Positions 31,478-41,013 of a stretch of DNA of 64,000 bases are shown here, piece by piece. Source of the stretch: Alphaproteobacteria bacterium (GTDB taxonomy: Bacteria; Pseudomonadota; Alphaproteobacteria; Sphingomonadales; Sphingomonadaceae). The DNA lies in assembly GCA_018823325.1 (NCBI GenBank), contig JAHJIJ010000006.1, positions 186,001 to 250,000 of the forward strand. Direction: 5' to 3'. The first letter of the stretch is position 1; every line of letters starts with the position of its first letter. Under the pieces are notes generated by a model that had not been told where the DNA came from, did no database searches, and saw only the letters and a program-made list of their open reading frames with translations. A program made the translations under genes and the position numbers.

Positions 31478-32551
31478 CTACGCCTTCGGGCGGGGGGGCG
31501 GTCCGTCGCTCTCACGCTCGATCAGCGTGTAAGGCGTCACGACATGGGGATGGTCGACGCCCTTGGACGACGCGTTGCGCATCCGGATTTCGCGCATGAG
31601 CAGCGCGACGGCCTGCTGCGCCATATCCGTAATCGGCTGGCGGATCGTGGTGAGTTCCGGCCAGCTCGTCATGGCCAACGCGGTATCGTCGAACCCGCAG
31701 ATGGTCAGCGTCTGGGGCACGTCGATGCCGCGTCGGTGCGCGACAGTCAGCGCCGCTGCGGCCATATCGTCGTTTGAGGCGAAGATGGCGGTTGGCGGTT
31801 CGGGCAGGTCGAGCAGCCTTGTGGCCGCCTCAAGGCCCGAGCGGAATGTGAAGTAGCCCTGCTCAACCAGCTCCGGCACCACTTCAATGCCATGCTTGTC
31901 GAGCGCGGAGCGATAGCCCTCGAGCCGTTCTGCGCTTGCGGTCTGGTTCGGGTGGCCGGTGATGAAGCCGATCCGCTGGTGCCCAAGCAGGATGAGATGA
32001 TCCGTCATCGCATGGGCAGCTGCCTTGTCGTCGATGCTGACGGACAACGCCCAGTCCGGCGCACGCCCGGTCGCCACAGCGACAACCGGCACGCCAGCGC
32101 CCTCCAGCACGGCCAGCACGGACGGAGAATCGCTGAGCGGCGGTGGCAGCACGATCCCGTCCACGCGACCCTTCAGCAGTGCCTCAATGGCTTTCTCTTC
32201 CTCGCCTTCCTCGTTGCATTCCTTGACGATGAGCTGCGCGCCGGTGCGGCTGGTTTCCGCCAGTGTGCCGACCAGAAATTCGCTCAGATAGGCAAAGCTC
32301 GGGTTGGAGTGGAGCAGGCCGATGCGGGTGTCCTCACCGCCGGCGAGCGTGCGCGCCGCGATGTTCGGCGCATAGTTCAGCTCGGCGATGGCAGCCTCGA
32401 CTGCGAGGCGCTTGTCCTCGCGGACATTGGTGCCTTTGTTGATCACCCGGCTGACCGTCATCGGCGAAACGCCTGCCAGACGCGCGACATCCTCGATCTT
32501 CGGGCCTGAGCTTTGCCGACGGGACGAGCGTGAACTTCTGTTGGTGACCAT
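31478..32551 (-). CDS. LacI-family transcriptional regulator, probable master repressor of the glycan locus
   Basis: The 357-residue protein has a LacI helix-turn-helix near residues 18-45 (I-E-D-V-A-R-L-A-G-V-S-P-M-T-V-S-R-V-I-N-K), the hinge motif N-Y-A-P-N-I-A-A-R-T-L-A and a periplasmic-binding-protein-like effector domain (I-G-L-L-H-S-N-P, V-D-G-I-V-L-P-P, A-I-F-A-S-N-D-D-M-A, I-C-G-F-D-D). The hinge Leu needed to kink a central CG step is present (T-L-A). Seven palindromes of the form TGGTAGCGCTACCA with central CG occur before operons across the region, and this is the only LacI gene in the window, so it is the likely binder. The inducer is unknown; a pentose or xylo-oligosaccharide is a guess. 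The gene's own upstream region has the dyad TCTAT-CGCA-ATAGA at 32610-32623. Confidence 0.9.
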   Translation of the reverse strand: MVTNRSSRSSRRQSSGPKIEDVARLAGVSPMTVSRVINKGTNVREDKRLAVEAAIAELNYAPNIAARTLAGGEDTRIGLLHSNPSFAYLSEFLVGTLAETSRTGAQLIVKECNEEGEEEKAIEALLKGRVDGIVLPPPLSDSPSVLAVLEGAGVPVVAVATGRAPDWALSVSIDDKAAAHAMTDHLILLGHQRIGFITGHPNQTASAERLEGYRSALDKHGIEVVPELVEQGYFTFRSGLEAATRLLDLPEPPTAIFASNDDMAAAALTVAHRRGIDVPQTLTICGFDDTALAMTSWPELTTIRQPITDMAQQAVALLMREIRMRNASSKGVDHPHVVTPYTLIERESDGPPPRPKA

Positions 32552-32609
32552 CGCCTGCCTTGTTCGCCTTACTGTACGGAACCGGCGTGACCTGTCTCAA
32601 TATCGCGCG

Positions 32610-32623
32610 TCTATCGCAATAGA
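32610..32623. promoter_or_regulatory. Short dyad upstream of the LacI gene
   Basis: TCTATCGCAATAGA is a 5-bp inverted repeat around CGCA, 59 bases upstream of the LacI start. It differs from the seven-copy operator series, so it may serve autoregulation by another protein or be chance. The rest of 32552-32730 shows nothing I can name. Confidence 0.25.
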
Positions 32624-32730
32624 TAAGATCAGGGCGCGCTCCTTCTCATGTCCCGCGTGGATACGTCGTTTCTGCACTCCAATCGCGTGCAAGGCAGCGC
32701 CGGCATCGTTAGCCGATCCCTCGCCGGATA

Positions 32731-32768
32731 GCAAAAAGAAGAGGTGGCCGCTTGCGCGACCACCTCAT
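32731..32768 (-). terminator. Rho-independent terminator after xylA
   Basis: Read on the minus strand, GAGGTGG (32766-32760) pairs with CCACCTC (32747-32741), with further pairing inside, and is followed by TTCTTTTTG. This is a good intrinsic terminator for the GH43-xylB-xylA transcript. Confidence 0.8.
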
Positions 32769-32813
32769 GAGTGACCTGACCCGGCGGAAGAGAGGGACCG
32801 GGCAAGGCAGGGG

Positions 32814-34124
32814 TCAGATGAAGCGGTTGATCAGATTTTCGAGGCGCTCCTGCCGTCCGGAGACCGGCTTGGGATCGAGGGCGCGCGTCTCGGCCAGATC
32901 GGCGATGCCCGCGAGATCGAGCGAGGCGATCTCCTTGCCCAGGCTCCCATCCCATCCCGCATAGCGCTGCTTGCGCAGGGCATCGATGCGACCGTCCTCG
33001 ATGATCGCTGCCGCGTTCAGCAGGCCGCGCGCAACCGTGTCTATGCCGCCGATATGGCCGTAGAACAGGTCGACCGGGTCCATGGACTGGCGCCGCACCT
33101 TGGAATCGAAGTTGAAGCCGCCGGTGGTGAAGCCGCCCGCGCGAATGACCTCGATCATCGCGACGGTCAGTTCCTCCACCGAATTGGGAAACTGGTCGGT
33201 GTCCCAGCCATTCTGGTGGTCGCCGCGATTGGCATCGATCGAGCCAAAGATGCCGAGCGCGGCGGCGGTGGCGAGCTCATGCTCGAAGGTGTGGCCGGCG
33301 AGCGTGGCGTGGTTCGCCTCGATGTTCACTTTCACTTCGTTTTCGAGGCCGTAGCGCTTGAGGAAGCCGTACACGGTCGCCGTGTCGAAATCATATTGAT
33401 GCTTGGTCGGCTCGTGCGGCTTGGGTTCGATCAGGATCGTGCCGGAAAAGCCGATCTTGTGCTTGTGCTCGACCACGAGCGTGAGGAAACGGCCGAAATT
33501 GTCGAGCTCGCGCTTCAGATTGGTGTTGTGCAGCGTCTCATAGCCCTCGCGGCCGCCCCAGAGCACGTAGTTGACGCCGCCAAGGCGATGCGTGGCCTCC
33601 AGCGCATCGCGCACCTGCATCGCGGCGAAGGCATACACTTCCGGGTCCGGATTGGTCGCGGCGCCGGCGGCGAAGCGGGGATGGCCGAAGAGATTGGCCG
33701 TGCCCCACAGCAGCTTGCGGCCGCTCGATGCCTGCAGCTCTTCGAGATGATCGACGGCCTCGGCAAGATAGCGGCGATGCTCGGCCACCCCTTCCGCCTG
33801 CGCCATCACGTCGACATCGTGGAAGCAGTAGAAGGGCACGTCCAGCTTCTGGAAGAAGTCGAAAGCCACCGCGCGCTTCTGCGCGGCGGCTGCGCTGTCG
33901 TTCGCGCCGCTGTGCCACGGGCGATTGAACGTGCCGGCGCCGAATACGTCCGAGCCCGGCCAGCAGAAGGTGTGCCAGAAGCAGACGGCAAAGCGCAGAT
34001 GGTCCTCCATCCGCTTGCCGAGAACCATGCGGTCCTTGTCATACCAGCGATAAGCCAGCTCGTCGTCGGTGTCGGGGCCCTTGTAGGCAATGGGTGCAAT
34101 GTCGGCGAAATAGTCGGTGGCCAT
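32814..34124 (-). CDS. xylA: Xylose isomerase
   Basis: XylA converts D-xylose to D-xylulose in the cytoplasm. The 436-residue product is of normal class II length. Active-site features are F-H-D-V-D-V (the catalytic His), W-G-G-R-E-G-Y-E, the metal and substrate residues in [23 protein letters not shown], and S-I-D-A-N-R-G-D near residue 295. The ATG shares its A with the TGA of xylB upstream, so the two are coupled. The gene is last in a GH43-xylB-xylA operon that would start at the operator near 36776. Confidence 0.97.
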   Translation of the reverse strand: MATDYFADIAPIAYKGPDTDDELAYRWYDKDRMVLGKRMEDHLRFAVCFWHTFCWPGSDVFGAGTFNRPWHSGANDSAAAAQKRAVAFDFFQKLDVPFYCFHDVDVMAQAEGVAEHRRYLAEAVDHLEELQASSGRKLLWGTANLFGHPRFAAGAATNPDPEVYAFAAMQVRDALEATHRLGGVNYVLWGGREGYETLHNTNLKRELDNFGRFLTLVVEHKHKIGFSGTILIEPKPHEPTKHQYDFDTATVYGFLKRYGLENEVKVNIEANHATLAGHTFEHELATAAALGIFGSIDANRGDHQNGWDTDQFPNSVEELTVAMIEVIRAGGFTTGGFNFDSKVRRQSMDPVDLFYGHIGGIDTVARGLLNAAAIIEDGRIDALRKQRYAGWDGSLGKEIASLDLAGIADLAETRALDPKPVSGRQERLENLINRFI

Positions 34125-35587
34125 CAGGCGCTCCCCTGTTGGATTTGGATTTGTCGGATCTGCGGATAGGCGCGCCTGAAGGCCTCGCGTTTGGGCGCGA
34201 GCCGTTCGGCGATAATTGGGTCCGGCTCCACCACATGCGCGATGGGCGGGGTCGTGCAGACATCCGCTGGTGCGGCGCCGGTGACGGCGATCTGGGCGAG
34301 GCGAGCGGCGCCCATGGCCGGGCCGACTTCGCCGCCGCGCAGATAGTTGAGGCGGGTGCCGAGCGCCGCGGCGATGATCTGGCCCCAGTAGCGCGAGCGG
34401 GCGCCGCCCCCGATCACCGCCAGCTCCGTCACGTCGCTGCCTGCGTCGCGCAAGGCATCGAGTCCATCGGCGAAGGCAAAGGCCACGCCTTCCAGCACGG
34501 CCTGCGCCAGCCGCTCGGGTCCGGTGTCATGATCGAGGCTCAGGAAGGCTCCGCGCACCTGCGGGTCATTGTGCGGCGTGCGTTCGCCGGAGAGATAGGG
34601 GAGGAAGAGCTCAGGTCCGCAGGCAGCGCCCACGGATTCCGCGCGTGAAAAAAGGTCGGCGGCGCCGGCTGCACCGGAGAGGCGTGCAGCAAAGTCAATG
34701 CACGACGCCGCCGACAGGTGCACAGCCATCTGATGCCAGTGTGCAGGGAGGCAATGACAGAAGGCGTGCACTGTTCGATCTGGATTGGGTTTGAATTGGT
34801 CGTTGGCGATGAAGATCACCCCGGACGTGCCGAGTGACAGCAGCCCGTCACCGTCGCTGACGATGCCGATGCCGACCGCGCCGGCCGCATTGTCGCTGCC
34901 GCCCGCCGCAACCGGAACCGGGGACATGCCCCATAGTTCGGCGATCCCGGGCCGGAGCGTGCCGGTCGCTTGCGTGCCTTCGTACAGCGTCGGCATGTGT
35001 GCGAGGGTCAGGCCAGTGGCGTCCAGCAGCGGCTCGGCCCAGCGACGCGCGGCCACGTCGAGCCACAGCGTCCCGGCCGCGTCTGACATGTCGGTCGCCT
35101 TGTCGCCGGTCATCTGCAGGCGGATGTAGTCCTTGGGCAGCAACACCGTGCGCGTCGCGGCGAAAATCTCCGGCTCGTGCCGCGCAACCCATGCCAGCTT
35201 CGGCGCAGTGAAGCCGGGCATGACGATATTGCCCCCGATGGCGCGGAAGGCATCGGTCTGTTCCTCCAGCGCGACGCATTCGGCATGGCTGCGCCCGTCG
35301 TTCCACAGGGTCGCAGGGCGCAGCGGGCGGTCGTCAGCGCCGAGCAGCGTGGCGCCGTGCATTTGCCCGGCCAACCCGACACTCAGCACCGCACGGCGTA
35401 CGGCAGGATCGATGGCCTGCACCGCCGCCGTCGTCGCCGCCCACCAGGCATCCGGGTCCTGCTCGGACCAGAGCGGCTGCGGGCGCTGGACGGTGAGCGC
35501 GGCGGTGCCCTGGCCGACAACGGCGCCGTGCTGGTCGATGACGACCGCCTTCACACCAGAGGTGCCGATGTCGATGCCCAGGAACAT
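34124..35587 (-). CDS. xylB: Xylulokinase
   Basis: XylB phosphorylates D-xylulose for entry into the pentose phosphate pathway. The 487-residue FGGY-type kinase begins [13 protein letters not shown] and has [19 protein letters not shown], the D-A-A-G-T-L-W-L-D segment and [11 protein letters not shown] near residue 390. [11 protein letters not shown] is typical of xylulokinases. The coding region ends on the xylA start (TGATG) and begins five bases after the GH43 stop, so the three genes form a tight operon. Confidence 0.95.
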   Translation of the reverse strand: MFLGIDIGTSGVKAVVIDQHGAVVGQGTAALTVQRPQPLWSEQDPDAWWAATTAAVQAIDPAVRRAVLSVGLAGQMHGATLLGADDRPLRPATLWNDGRSHAECVALEEQTDAFRAIGGNIVMPGFTAPKLAWVARHEPEIFAATRTVLLPKDYIRLQMTGDKATDMSDAAGTLWLDVAARRWAEPLLDATGLTLAHMPTLYEGTQATGTLRPGIAELWGMSPVPVAAGGSDNAAGAVGIGIVSDGDGLLSLGTSGVIFIANDQFKPNPDRTVHAFCHCLPAHWHQMAVHLSAASCIDFAARLSGAAGAADLFSRAESVGAACGPELFLPYLSGERTPHNDPQVRGAFLSLDHDTGPERLAQAVLEGVAFAFADGLDALRDAGSDVTELAVIGGGARSRYWGQIIAAALGTRLNYLRGGEVGPAMGAARLAQIAVTGAAPADVCTTPPIAHVVEPDPIIAERLAPKREAFRRAYPQIRQIQIQQGSA

Positions 35588-35592
35588 GCGCG

Positions 35593-36720
35593 TCAGTCGC
35601 GGAACGGGTTGATCGTCTGGATCGTGCCGTCCGGGTTGAACGTGAGTTCGGTCACCTTGACGTTGCGCAGGTGGTTTTTGCCGCTGATCTGCGTGTCATG
35701 ATAGAATAGCCAGGTCTTGCCGCCCCAGTCGACGATCGAATGGTGCGTGGTCCAGCCCTGCACCGGCTCCATGATCTTGCCGCGATAGGTGAACGGACCG
35801 TAGGGCGACTTGCCGGTGGCGTAGACGAGGAAGTGGGTGTCGCCAGTCGAGTAGGTCAGGTAATAAGTGTCCCCGCGCTTGTACATCCAGGCGCCTTCGA
35901 AGAAGCGGCGCTCATGGTCGCCGCCGAGCAGGGGTTGGCCCTTTTCATCAAGGATCTGCGCGTCGCGCGGCGCCTCGGCATAGCTCTTCATGTCGGGGGA
36001 CATCTTCGCAACCTTCGGCATCAGCGCCGGCTTGTCGTCGGCCTTGAGGTCGGTCACGCCGATGGAGGCATCATATTTGCCATTGGCCCAGTTCTGGAGC
36101 TGGCCGCCCCAGATGCCACCGAAATACATGTAGCTGGTCCCGTCCGTGTCGGTGAACACATTGGGGTCCATGGAGAAGCTGCCGGCAATCGGCTTGGGCT
36201 CGGCCTTGAACGGACCCATGGGGTTGCTGCTGGTGGCAACGCCGATGTGGAAGATGCCGTCCTTGTCCTTGGCGGGGAAGTAGAGATAGTAAGTGCCGTC
36301 CTTGAAGGCCGCATCCGGCGCCCACATCTGCTTTGCGGCCCAGGGCACATCCTTCACATCCAGCGCGACGCCGCCGACCTTCACCGGTCCGCCGATCTTC
36401 TCCATCTCCAGCACGCGATAATCATGCATCGCATATTGGGTGCCCAGATCATCGTCGGGAATGCCGGCGTCGACGTCGTGGCTGGCGTAAATGTAGATCT
36501 TGCCATTGAAGACATGCGCGGACGGATCAGCGGTGAAGATCTCCGTCACAAGCGGCTGGGAGAGGAAACGTCGTCCGTCCATGGAGACAGCCTCCGCGTC
36601 ATTGGTCGCGCCGGCGGCGTTGTTCGCAGCGGCGGCGGGATCGTCCGTGGAGCAAGCGGAAAGGGCGGTGGCGATGCCGAGCACACAAAGGCTCGTCCGG
36701 ATCAATGTGGCTTTCGACAA
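35593..36720 (-). CDS. GH43 lipoprotein, probable beta-xylosidase/alpha-L-arabinofuranosidase
   Basis: The 375-residue protein carries a lipoprotein signal: a hydrophobic run ending L-S-A-C-S at about residue 20, so it should be membrane anchored. A low-complexity Ala/Asn linker precedes the GH43 propeller. The base Asp is in T-A-D-P-S-A-H, the middle Asp in W-A-P-D-A-A-F and S-M-D-P-N-V-F, and the acid Glu in F-F-E-G-A-W-M-Y-K. H-H-S-I-V-D-W-G-G is a GH43 C-terminal mark. TTG 36720 is chosen since AAGGAG is six bases upstream; ATG 36756 would leave a charged N terminus ahead of the lipobox. Coupling to xylB and xylA suggests it frees xylose. Confidence 0.87.
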   Translation of the reverse strand: MSKATLIRTSLCVLGIATALSACSTDDPAAAANNAAGATNDAEAVSMDGRRFLSQPLVTEIFTADPSAHVFNGKIYIYASHDVDAGIPDDDLGTQYAMHDYRVLEMEKIGGPVKVGGVALDVKDVPWAAKQMWAPDAAFKDGTYYLYFPAKDKDGIFHIGVATSSNPMGPFKAEPKPIAGSFSMDPNVFTDTDGTSYMYFGGIWGGQLQNWANGKYDASIGVTDLKADDKPALMPKVAKMSPDMKSYAEAPRDAQILDEKGQPLLGGDHERRFFEGAWMYKRGDTYYLTYSTGDTHFLVYATGKSPYGPFTYRGKIMEPVQGWTTHHSIVDWGGKTWLFYHDTQISGKNHLRNVKVTELTFNPDGTIQTINPFRD

Positions 36721-36775
36721 GGGGCTCTCCTTCGCTTTGATTCTCGCGCGCTGCATTTGCTGGGCAACGTCATTA

Positions 36776-36789
36776 AGGTAGCGCTACCA
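36776..36789. promoter_or_regulatory. Predicted LacI-type operator 3 (GH43-xylB-xylA operon)
   Basis: AGGTAGCGCTACCA contains the perfect 12-bp palindrome GGTAGCGCTACC (36777-36788), the best copy in the window. It lies 55 bases before the GH43 lipoprotein start and exactly 120 bases, centre to centre, from operator 4. Confidence 0.75.
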
Positions 36790-36895
36790 TTTTGTGCGGC
36801 CGTCGGTCAAACGGATTCCGGCGCAAAACTGATTTTCCCATTTTTCCGAAATGGATAGCGGACGCTGCGACAAATTCCCGCTGGGCAAGCTGTTT

Positions 36896-36909
36896 TGGGA
36901 GCGCTACCA
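36896..36909. promoter_or_regulatory. Predicted LacI-type operator 4 (GH43-GH95 operon)
   Basis: TGGGAGCGCTACCA differs from the consensus at one of 14 positions. It lies 63 bases before the ATG of the + strand GH43 gene, in the same 252-base divergent region as operator 3. Confidence 0.72.
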
Positions 36910-36972
36910 ATAGTGCCCTGACCGGCAGCGAATCCATGTATGGAAGGCTGCTGCAAGCAAGGGAGAGGGACG

Positions 36973-38655
36973 ATGCCGATGAGGGCAACTATCTGCGTGG
37001 GCCGCATGGCGGCTGCAACACTTTCGCTGGTCTTTTGTGCGGGCGCCGCGTGGGCCGGGCCGGAAGCGCGCTTCTCCAGCTTCGATTATGACGGTCGCTC
37101 GCTCGAGCGTGTGACGGTGCAGCCCGGTCAGTTCCGCAATCCCATCCTCTCCGGCTATTATCCCGATCCGTCGATCACGCGGGTGGGGAACGATTATTAT
37201 CTCGTCACCTCCTCCTTCGCACATTTTCCGGGGCTGCCGGTCTGGCATTCGAAGGATCTGGTCAACTGGACCCAGATCGGCAACGCCATCGACCGCCCCG
37301 GTCAGCTCGATCTCTCCGGGCGCGGCGTCTCCGAAGCGGTTTTTGCGCCGGACATCAGCTTTCACGATGGCACCTTCTACATCGTCAACACCTGCGTCGA
37401 ATGCCGGGGCAACTTCGTCATCACGGCCAAGAATCCCGCCGGGCCATGGTCCGATCCGATTTGGCTGCCGTTCGAGGGGATCGACCCATCAATCTACTGG
37501 GAAGGTGACAAGGCCTACATCGTCAACAACCGCGCGCCTGACGAACCGCCGCGTTACGAAGGGCATCGCGCGATCTGGATTCAGGAATATGATTGGCGCG
37601 CGGGCAAGATGGTCGGGCCGAGCACGCAGCTCGTCAATGGCGGGGTCGATCTCAGCAAAAAGCCGATCTGGATCGAAGGACCGCACATCATCCGGAAGGA
37701 TGGCTGGTATTATCTCACCGCAGCCGAGGGCGGCACCAGCGTCGATCACTCGCAGGTCGTGTTCCGCTCGCGGACGCTGCGCGGGCCTTATGTCCCGCAC
37801 AAAAACAACCCGATCCTCACCCAGCGCGATCTCGATCCGGCGCGGCCCGATCCGATCACGTCGGCTGGCCACGCCAAGCTCGTCCAGACGCCTGCGGGTG
37901 ACTGGTGGGCAACCTTCCTCGCCGTGCGCCCCTATGCGGACAACTATTACAATATTGGCCGCGAGACCTTCCTGCTGCCGGTCGAATGGAAGGACGGCTG
38001 GCCCGTGATCCTGCCGCATGGTGCCAAAATCCCTTATGCCGCCAAGGCGCCGGCGCTGCCGCCCCAGCCGCGTCCCGTCCTGCCGACCAGTGGCGACTTC
38101 GCCTATGCCGACAGCTTCGATGGCGACGAACTCGCGATGCAATGGGTGGGCGTTCGCGTGCCCCAAGCCCCGTTCCACAGGCTGGAGGGCGGCGACCTGG
38201 TGCTCACGAGCGCAACGCCGCTCGGCGTGAAGGAGGGGACACCCGCCTTCCTCGGCCGACGGCAGCAGCATCATATCGCCAGCATGCGCACGACGGTGAC
38301 TTTCGACCCGCAGCAGGATGGCGACCGCGCCGGTCTTGCCGCGCTCCAGAGCGATGACGCCTGGCTCTTCTTCGGCCTCTCGCGCCTGAACGAGCAGGAC
38401 CGGGTGGCGCTTTACACGCGCGCAAAGGGCGAGGAGCGGCTGGTGGCCTCAGCGCCCGTCGACAATCGAGGGCCGATGACCCTCACCATCCGTGCCGAGG
38501 GCGGCAAGATGAGCTTCGATTATGCCGGCGCCGGCGGCATGGGAACGCTGGCAAGCGATCTCGATGCTCGGTTCCTCAGCACGCAAGAGGCCGGCGGTTT
38601 CACCGGCACGATTGTCGGGCCTTATGTCTGGACGCGCTCAAACCAGGGAGGCTGA
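36973..38655 (+). CDS. GH43 beta-xylosidase-like enzyme with C-terminal sandwich domain
   Basis: The 560-residue protein has a signal peptide (cleavage near A-W-A-G) and a GH43 propeller: base Asp in Y-Y-P-D-P-S-I, second Asp in F-A-P-D-I-S-F and acid Glu in I-E-G-P-H-I. E-T-F-L-L-P-V-E-W-K-D-G-W-P-V closes the catalytic part near residue 350. A C-terminal concanavalin-like beta-sandwich (F-D-G-D-E-L, L-G-R-R-Q-Q-H) follows, as in beta-xylosidase subfamilies 11 and 12, where it completes the active-site pocket. It should release xylose from xylo-oligosaccharides. GGGAGAGGGA supports the ATG at 36973. The GH95 gene begins three bases after the stop. Confidence 0.9.
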   Translation: MPMRATICVGRMAAATLSLVFCAGAAWAGPEARFSSFDYDGRSLERVTVQPGQFRNPILSGYYPDPSITRVGNDYYLVTSSFAHFPGLPVWHSKDLVNWTQIGNAIDRPGQLDLSGRGVSEAVFAPDISFHDGTFYIVNTCVECRGNFVITAKNPAGPWSDPIWLPFEGIDPSIYWEGDKAYIVNNRAPDEPPRYEGHRAIWIQEYDWRAGKMVGPSTQLVNGGVDLSKKPIWIEGPHIIRKDGWYYLTAAEGGTSVDHSQVVFRSRTLRGPYVPHKNNPILTQRDLDPARPDPITSAGHAKLVQTPAGDWWATFLAVRPYADNYYNIGRETFLLPVEWKDGWPVILPHGAKIPYAAKAPALPPQPRPVLPTSGDFAYADSFDGDELAMQWVGVRVPQAPFHRLEGGDLVLTSATPLGVKEGTPAFLGRRQQHHIASMRTTVTFDPQQDGDRAGLAALQSDDAWLFFGLSRLNEQDRVALYTRAKGEERLVASAPVDNRGPMTLTIRAEGGKMSFDYAGAGGMGTLASDLDARFLSTQEAGGFTGTIVGPYVWTRSNQGG

Positions 38656-38658
38656 GCC

Positions 38659-40998
38659 ATGGTCACGCGGCGGACTGTACTCGAAGGCTCGCTTCTGCTC
38701 GCGGCGAGCGCTTGTCTCCCCGGCGGAGCAGCGGGCAGAGCGGAGGGCGCCGGCAAGCGCTCGCACCGGCTCTGGTATCGCCGCCCGGCCGCTGAATGGA
38801 TCGAAGCGCTGCCGGTCGGCAACGGGCGGATCGGTGCCATGGTGTTTGGCGGCGTGGACGCCGAGCGGCTGCAACTGAACGAGGACACATTGTGGTCCGG
38901 CGGACCCTATCATCCGGTCAATCCGCAGGCGCTGGCGGCGCTGCCCGAGGTCCGCCGCCTCATTGCGCAGGGTCGCTACGCGCAGGCGCATGACCTCGCC
39001 AATCAGGCGCTGATGGGCCAGCCCCTCCAGCAGATGGCCTACCAGACATTCGGCGATTTGCGTCTGTCCATCCCCGGCGCTGTATCCAGCGCGCAGGACT
39101 ATGAACGCGCGCTCGATCTGGACAGCGCCACGGCAACCACGCGCTTCACGCTGGAGGGCACGCGGCATGAACGCACGGTGTTTGCCTCGCCCGAGCGGCA
39201 GGTGATCGTGCTGCGCCACGTCGTCCAAGGCCCCGGCAGGCTGGATCTCGATATCGCGCTCGCCCCGGCGCAGGAGATGCGGGTGGAGGCCCGCGATGGG
39301 CTGCTCGTTGCGCGTGGTCGCAATCGCGGCGCCCATGGCGTTGCGGGCGCGCTGCGCGTGGCGGGGCTGGTGCGGGCCATTCCCGAAGGCGGCGCGCTCA
39401 CCGCGCAGGGGGATCGGCTGGCCCTGCGTGGTGCGCGCGCGGTCACGCTGCTCATCGCCATGGCGACCAGCTTCCGTCGCTTCGACGACGTGAGTGGAGA
39501 CCCGGATGCGCTGGTGCGCCGCTGGATGACGGACGCCATGGCGCGCAGCTACGATCAACTGCACAGGGAGGCGGTGGCTGCCCATCGTCAGCTCTACCGG
39601 CGCGTGGAGATTGATCTGGGTGACGACAGCGCCGCAGCCCTGCCGACCGACGAGCGGATCGTCGCCGCGCAGACCCGTGACGATCCCGGCCTCGCCGCGC
39701 TCTACTTCAATTATGGGCGCTATCTGCTGATCGGCTCGTCCCGCCCCGGCAGCCAGCCCGCCAACCTCCAGGGCATCTGGAACGACAGCATCGATCCGCC
39801 CTGGGGCTCCAAATACACCATCAACATCAACACGCAGATGAACTACTGGCCCGCGGAAGTCGCCGCCCTGCCGGAATGCACCGAGCCGCTCGTGCGGATG
39901 GTGCGCGAACTGGCGCAGAGCGGAGCACGGACGGCGCGGGAGATGTACGGCGCGCGCGGCTGGGTGGTGCATCACAACACCGATCTCTGGCGCGCGACCG
40001 CGCCGGTGGATGGCGCCCGCTGGGGCTTGTGGCCGTTGGGCGGCGCATGGCTCTGCACCCATCTGTGGGAGCGCTGGGATTATGGGCGCGATCTCGCTTT
40101 CCTGCGCGATGTCTACCCGCTGATGCGGGGCGCGGCGCTGTTCTTCGTCGACACGCTGCAGACCGATCCGGCCACCGGCTTCCTCTTCACCAGCCCGTCG
40201 CTCTCCCCGGAAAACGCCCATCATGGCGATATCGCGATCTGTGCCGGTCCCGCCATGGATCAGCAGATCCTGCGCGATCTATTCGACCAGACAGCGCGGG
40301 CTGCCGACACTCTCGGCATTGACGATGGTTTTGCTGCGCAGTTGCGCGACCTGCGCGCGCGCCTCGCGCCGGACCGGATCGGGGCGCAGGGCCAATTGCA
40401 GGAATGGCAGGAAGACTGGGATGCGCAGGCGCCCGAGCCGGACCATCGCCATGTGTCCCACCTCTACGGTCTGTTCCCGAGCCAGCAGATCGATCCGGAC
40501 GAGACGCCCGCTCTGGCCGCCGCCGCCCGCCGCTCGCTCGAAATGCGCGGCGACGAGGGTACAGGCTGGGCAACGGCCTGGCGGATCAACCTCTGGGCGA
40601 GGCTGCGCGACGGCAACCGGGCGCATCGCATCCTGCGCTTCCTGCTTGGGCCTGAGCGCACCTATCCGAATATGTTCGATGCCCATCCGCCGTTCCAGAT
40701 CGACGGGAACTTCGGCGGGGCCGCCGGCATCGCGCACATGCTCGTGCAGAGTCGGGGTGAGGACATTCATCTCCTTCCGGCGCTCCCTTCCGCCTGGCCG
40801 CGCGGATCAGTGCAGGGGCTGCGCGTGCGCGGCGCCTGCACGCTCGATCTGCGCTGGTCGGAGGGCAAGCCGCAGACGCTGACGCTGGTGAGCGCCATCG
40901 ACGGTGAACGGACCATCCGCTTCGCCGATCGGCGGGAGACGGTGCGGCTCAGCGCCGGTCGCCCGCACCGCGTCGATCTGACGCGCCTGCGGGGCTGA
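38659..40998 (+). CDS. GH95 alpha-L-fucosidase/alpha-L-galactosidase-type enzyme
   Basis: The 779-residue protein opens with T-R-R-T-V-L and a hydrophobic stretch, resembling a Tat signal. The GH95 features are W-I-E-A-L-P-V-G-N-G-R-I-G-A-M-V, L-N-E-D-T-L-W-S-G-G, N-L-Q-G-I-W-N-D, I-N-T-Q-M-N-Y-W (the Asn residues that activate water), L-Q-E-W-Q-E-D-W with the acid Glu, and D-A-H-P-P-F-Q-I-D-G-N-F-G-G near residue 680. GH95 enzymes remove terminal alpha-1,2-linked L-fucose or L-galactose, the latter two known on xyloglucan and glucuronoarabinoxylan side chains. It is coupled to the xylosidase gene. Confidence 0.92.
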   Translation: MVTRRTVLEGSLLLAASACLPGGAAGRAEGAGKRSHRLWYRRPAAEWIEALPVGNGRIGAMVFGGVDAERLQLNEDTLWSGGPYHPVNPQALAALPEVRRLIAQGRYAQAHDLANQALMGQPLQQMAYQTFGDLRLSIPGAVSSAQDYERALDLDSATATTRFTLEGTRHERTVFASPERQVIVLRHVVQGPGRLDLDIALAPAQEMRVEARDGLLVARGRNRGAHGVAGALRVAGLVRAIPEGGALTAQGDRLALRGARAVTLLIAMATSFRRFDDVSGDPDALVRRWMTDAMARSYDQLHREAVAAHRQLYRRVEIDLGDDSAAALPTDERIVAAQTRDDPGLAALYFNYGRYLLIGSSRPGSQPANLQGIWNDSIDPPWGSKYTININTQMNYWPAEVAALPECTEPLVRMVRELAQSGARTAREMYGARGWVVHHNTDLWRATAPVDGARWGLWPLGGAWLCTHLWERWDYGRDLAFLRDVYPLMRGAALFFVDTLQTDPATGFLFTSPSLSPENAHHGDIAICAGPAMDQQILRDLFDQTARAADTLGIDDGFAAQLRDLRARLAPDRIGAQGQLQEWQEDWDAQAPEPDHRHVSHLYGLFPSQQIDPDETPALAAAARRSLEMRGDEGTGWATAWRINLWARLRDGNRAHRILRFLLGPERTYPNMFDAHPPFQIDGNFGGAAGIAHMLVQSRGEDIHLLPALPSAWPRGSVQGLRVRGACTLDLRWSEGKPQTLTLVSAIDGERTIRFADRRETVRLSAGRPHRVDLTRLRG

Positions 40999-41013
40999 CG
41001 GCGTGGCGCCCCA

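Noticed and set aside
32610..32623. Eighth copy of the LacI operator series
   Set aside because: The dyad TCTAT-CGCA-ATAGA matches the consensus at too few positions to belong to the series.
36942..36975. GH43 start at an upstream ATG near 36940
   Set aside because: ATG 36973 has a clear GGGAGAGGGA ribosome binding site and begins the signal peptide; the upstream extension is not signal-like.
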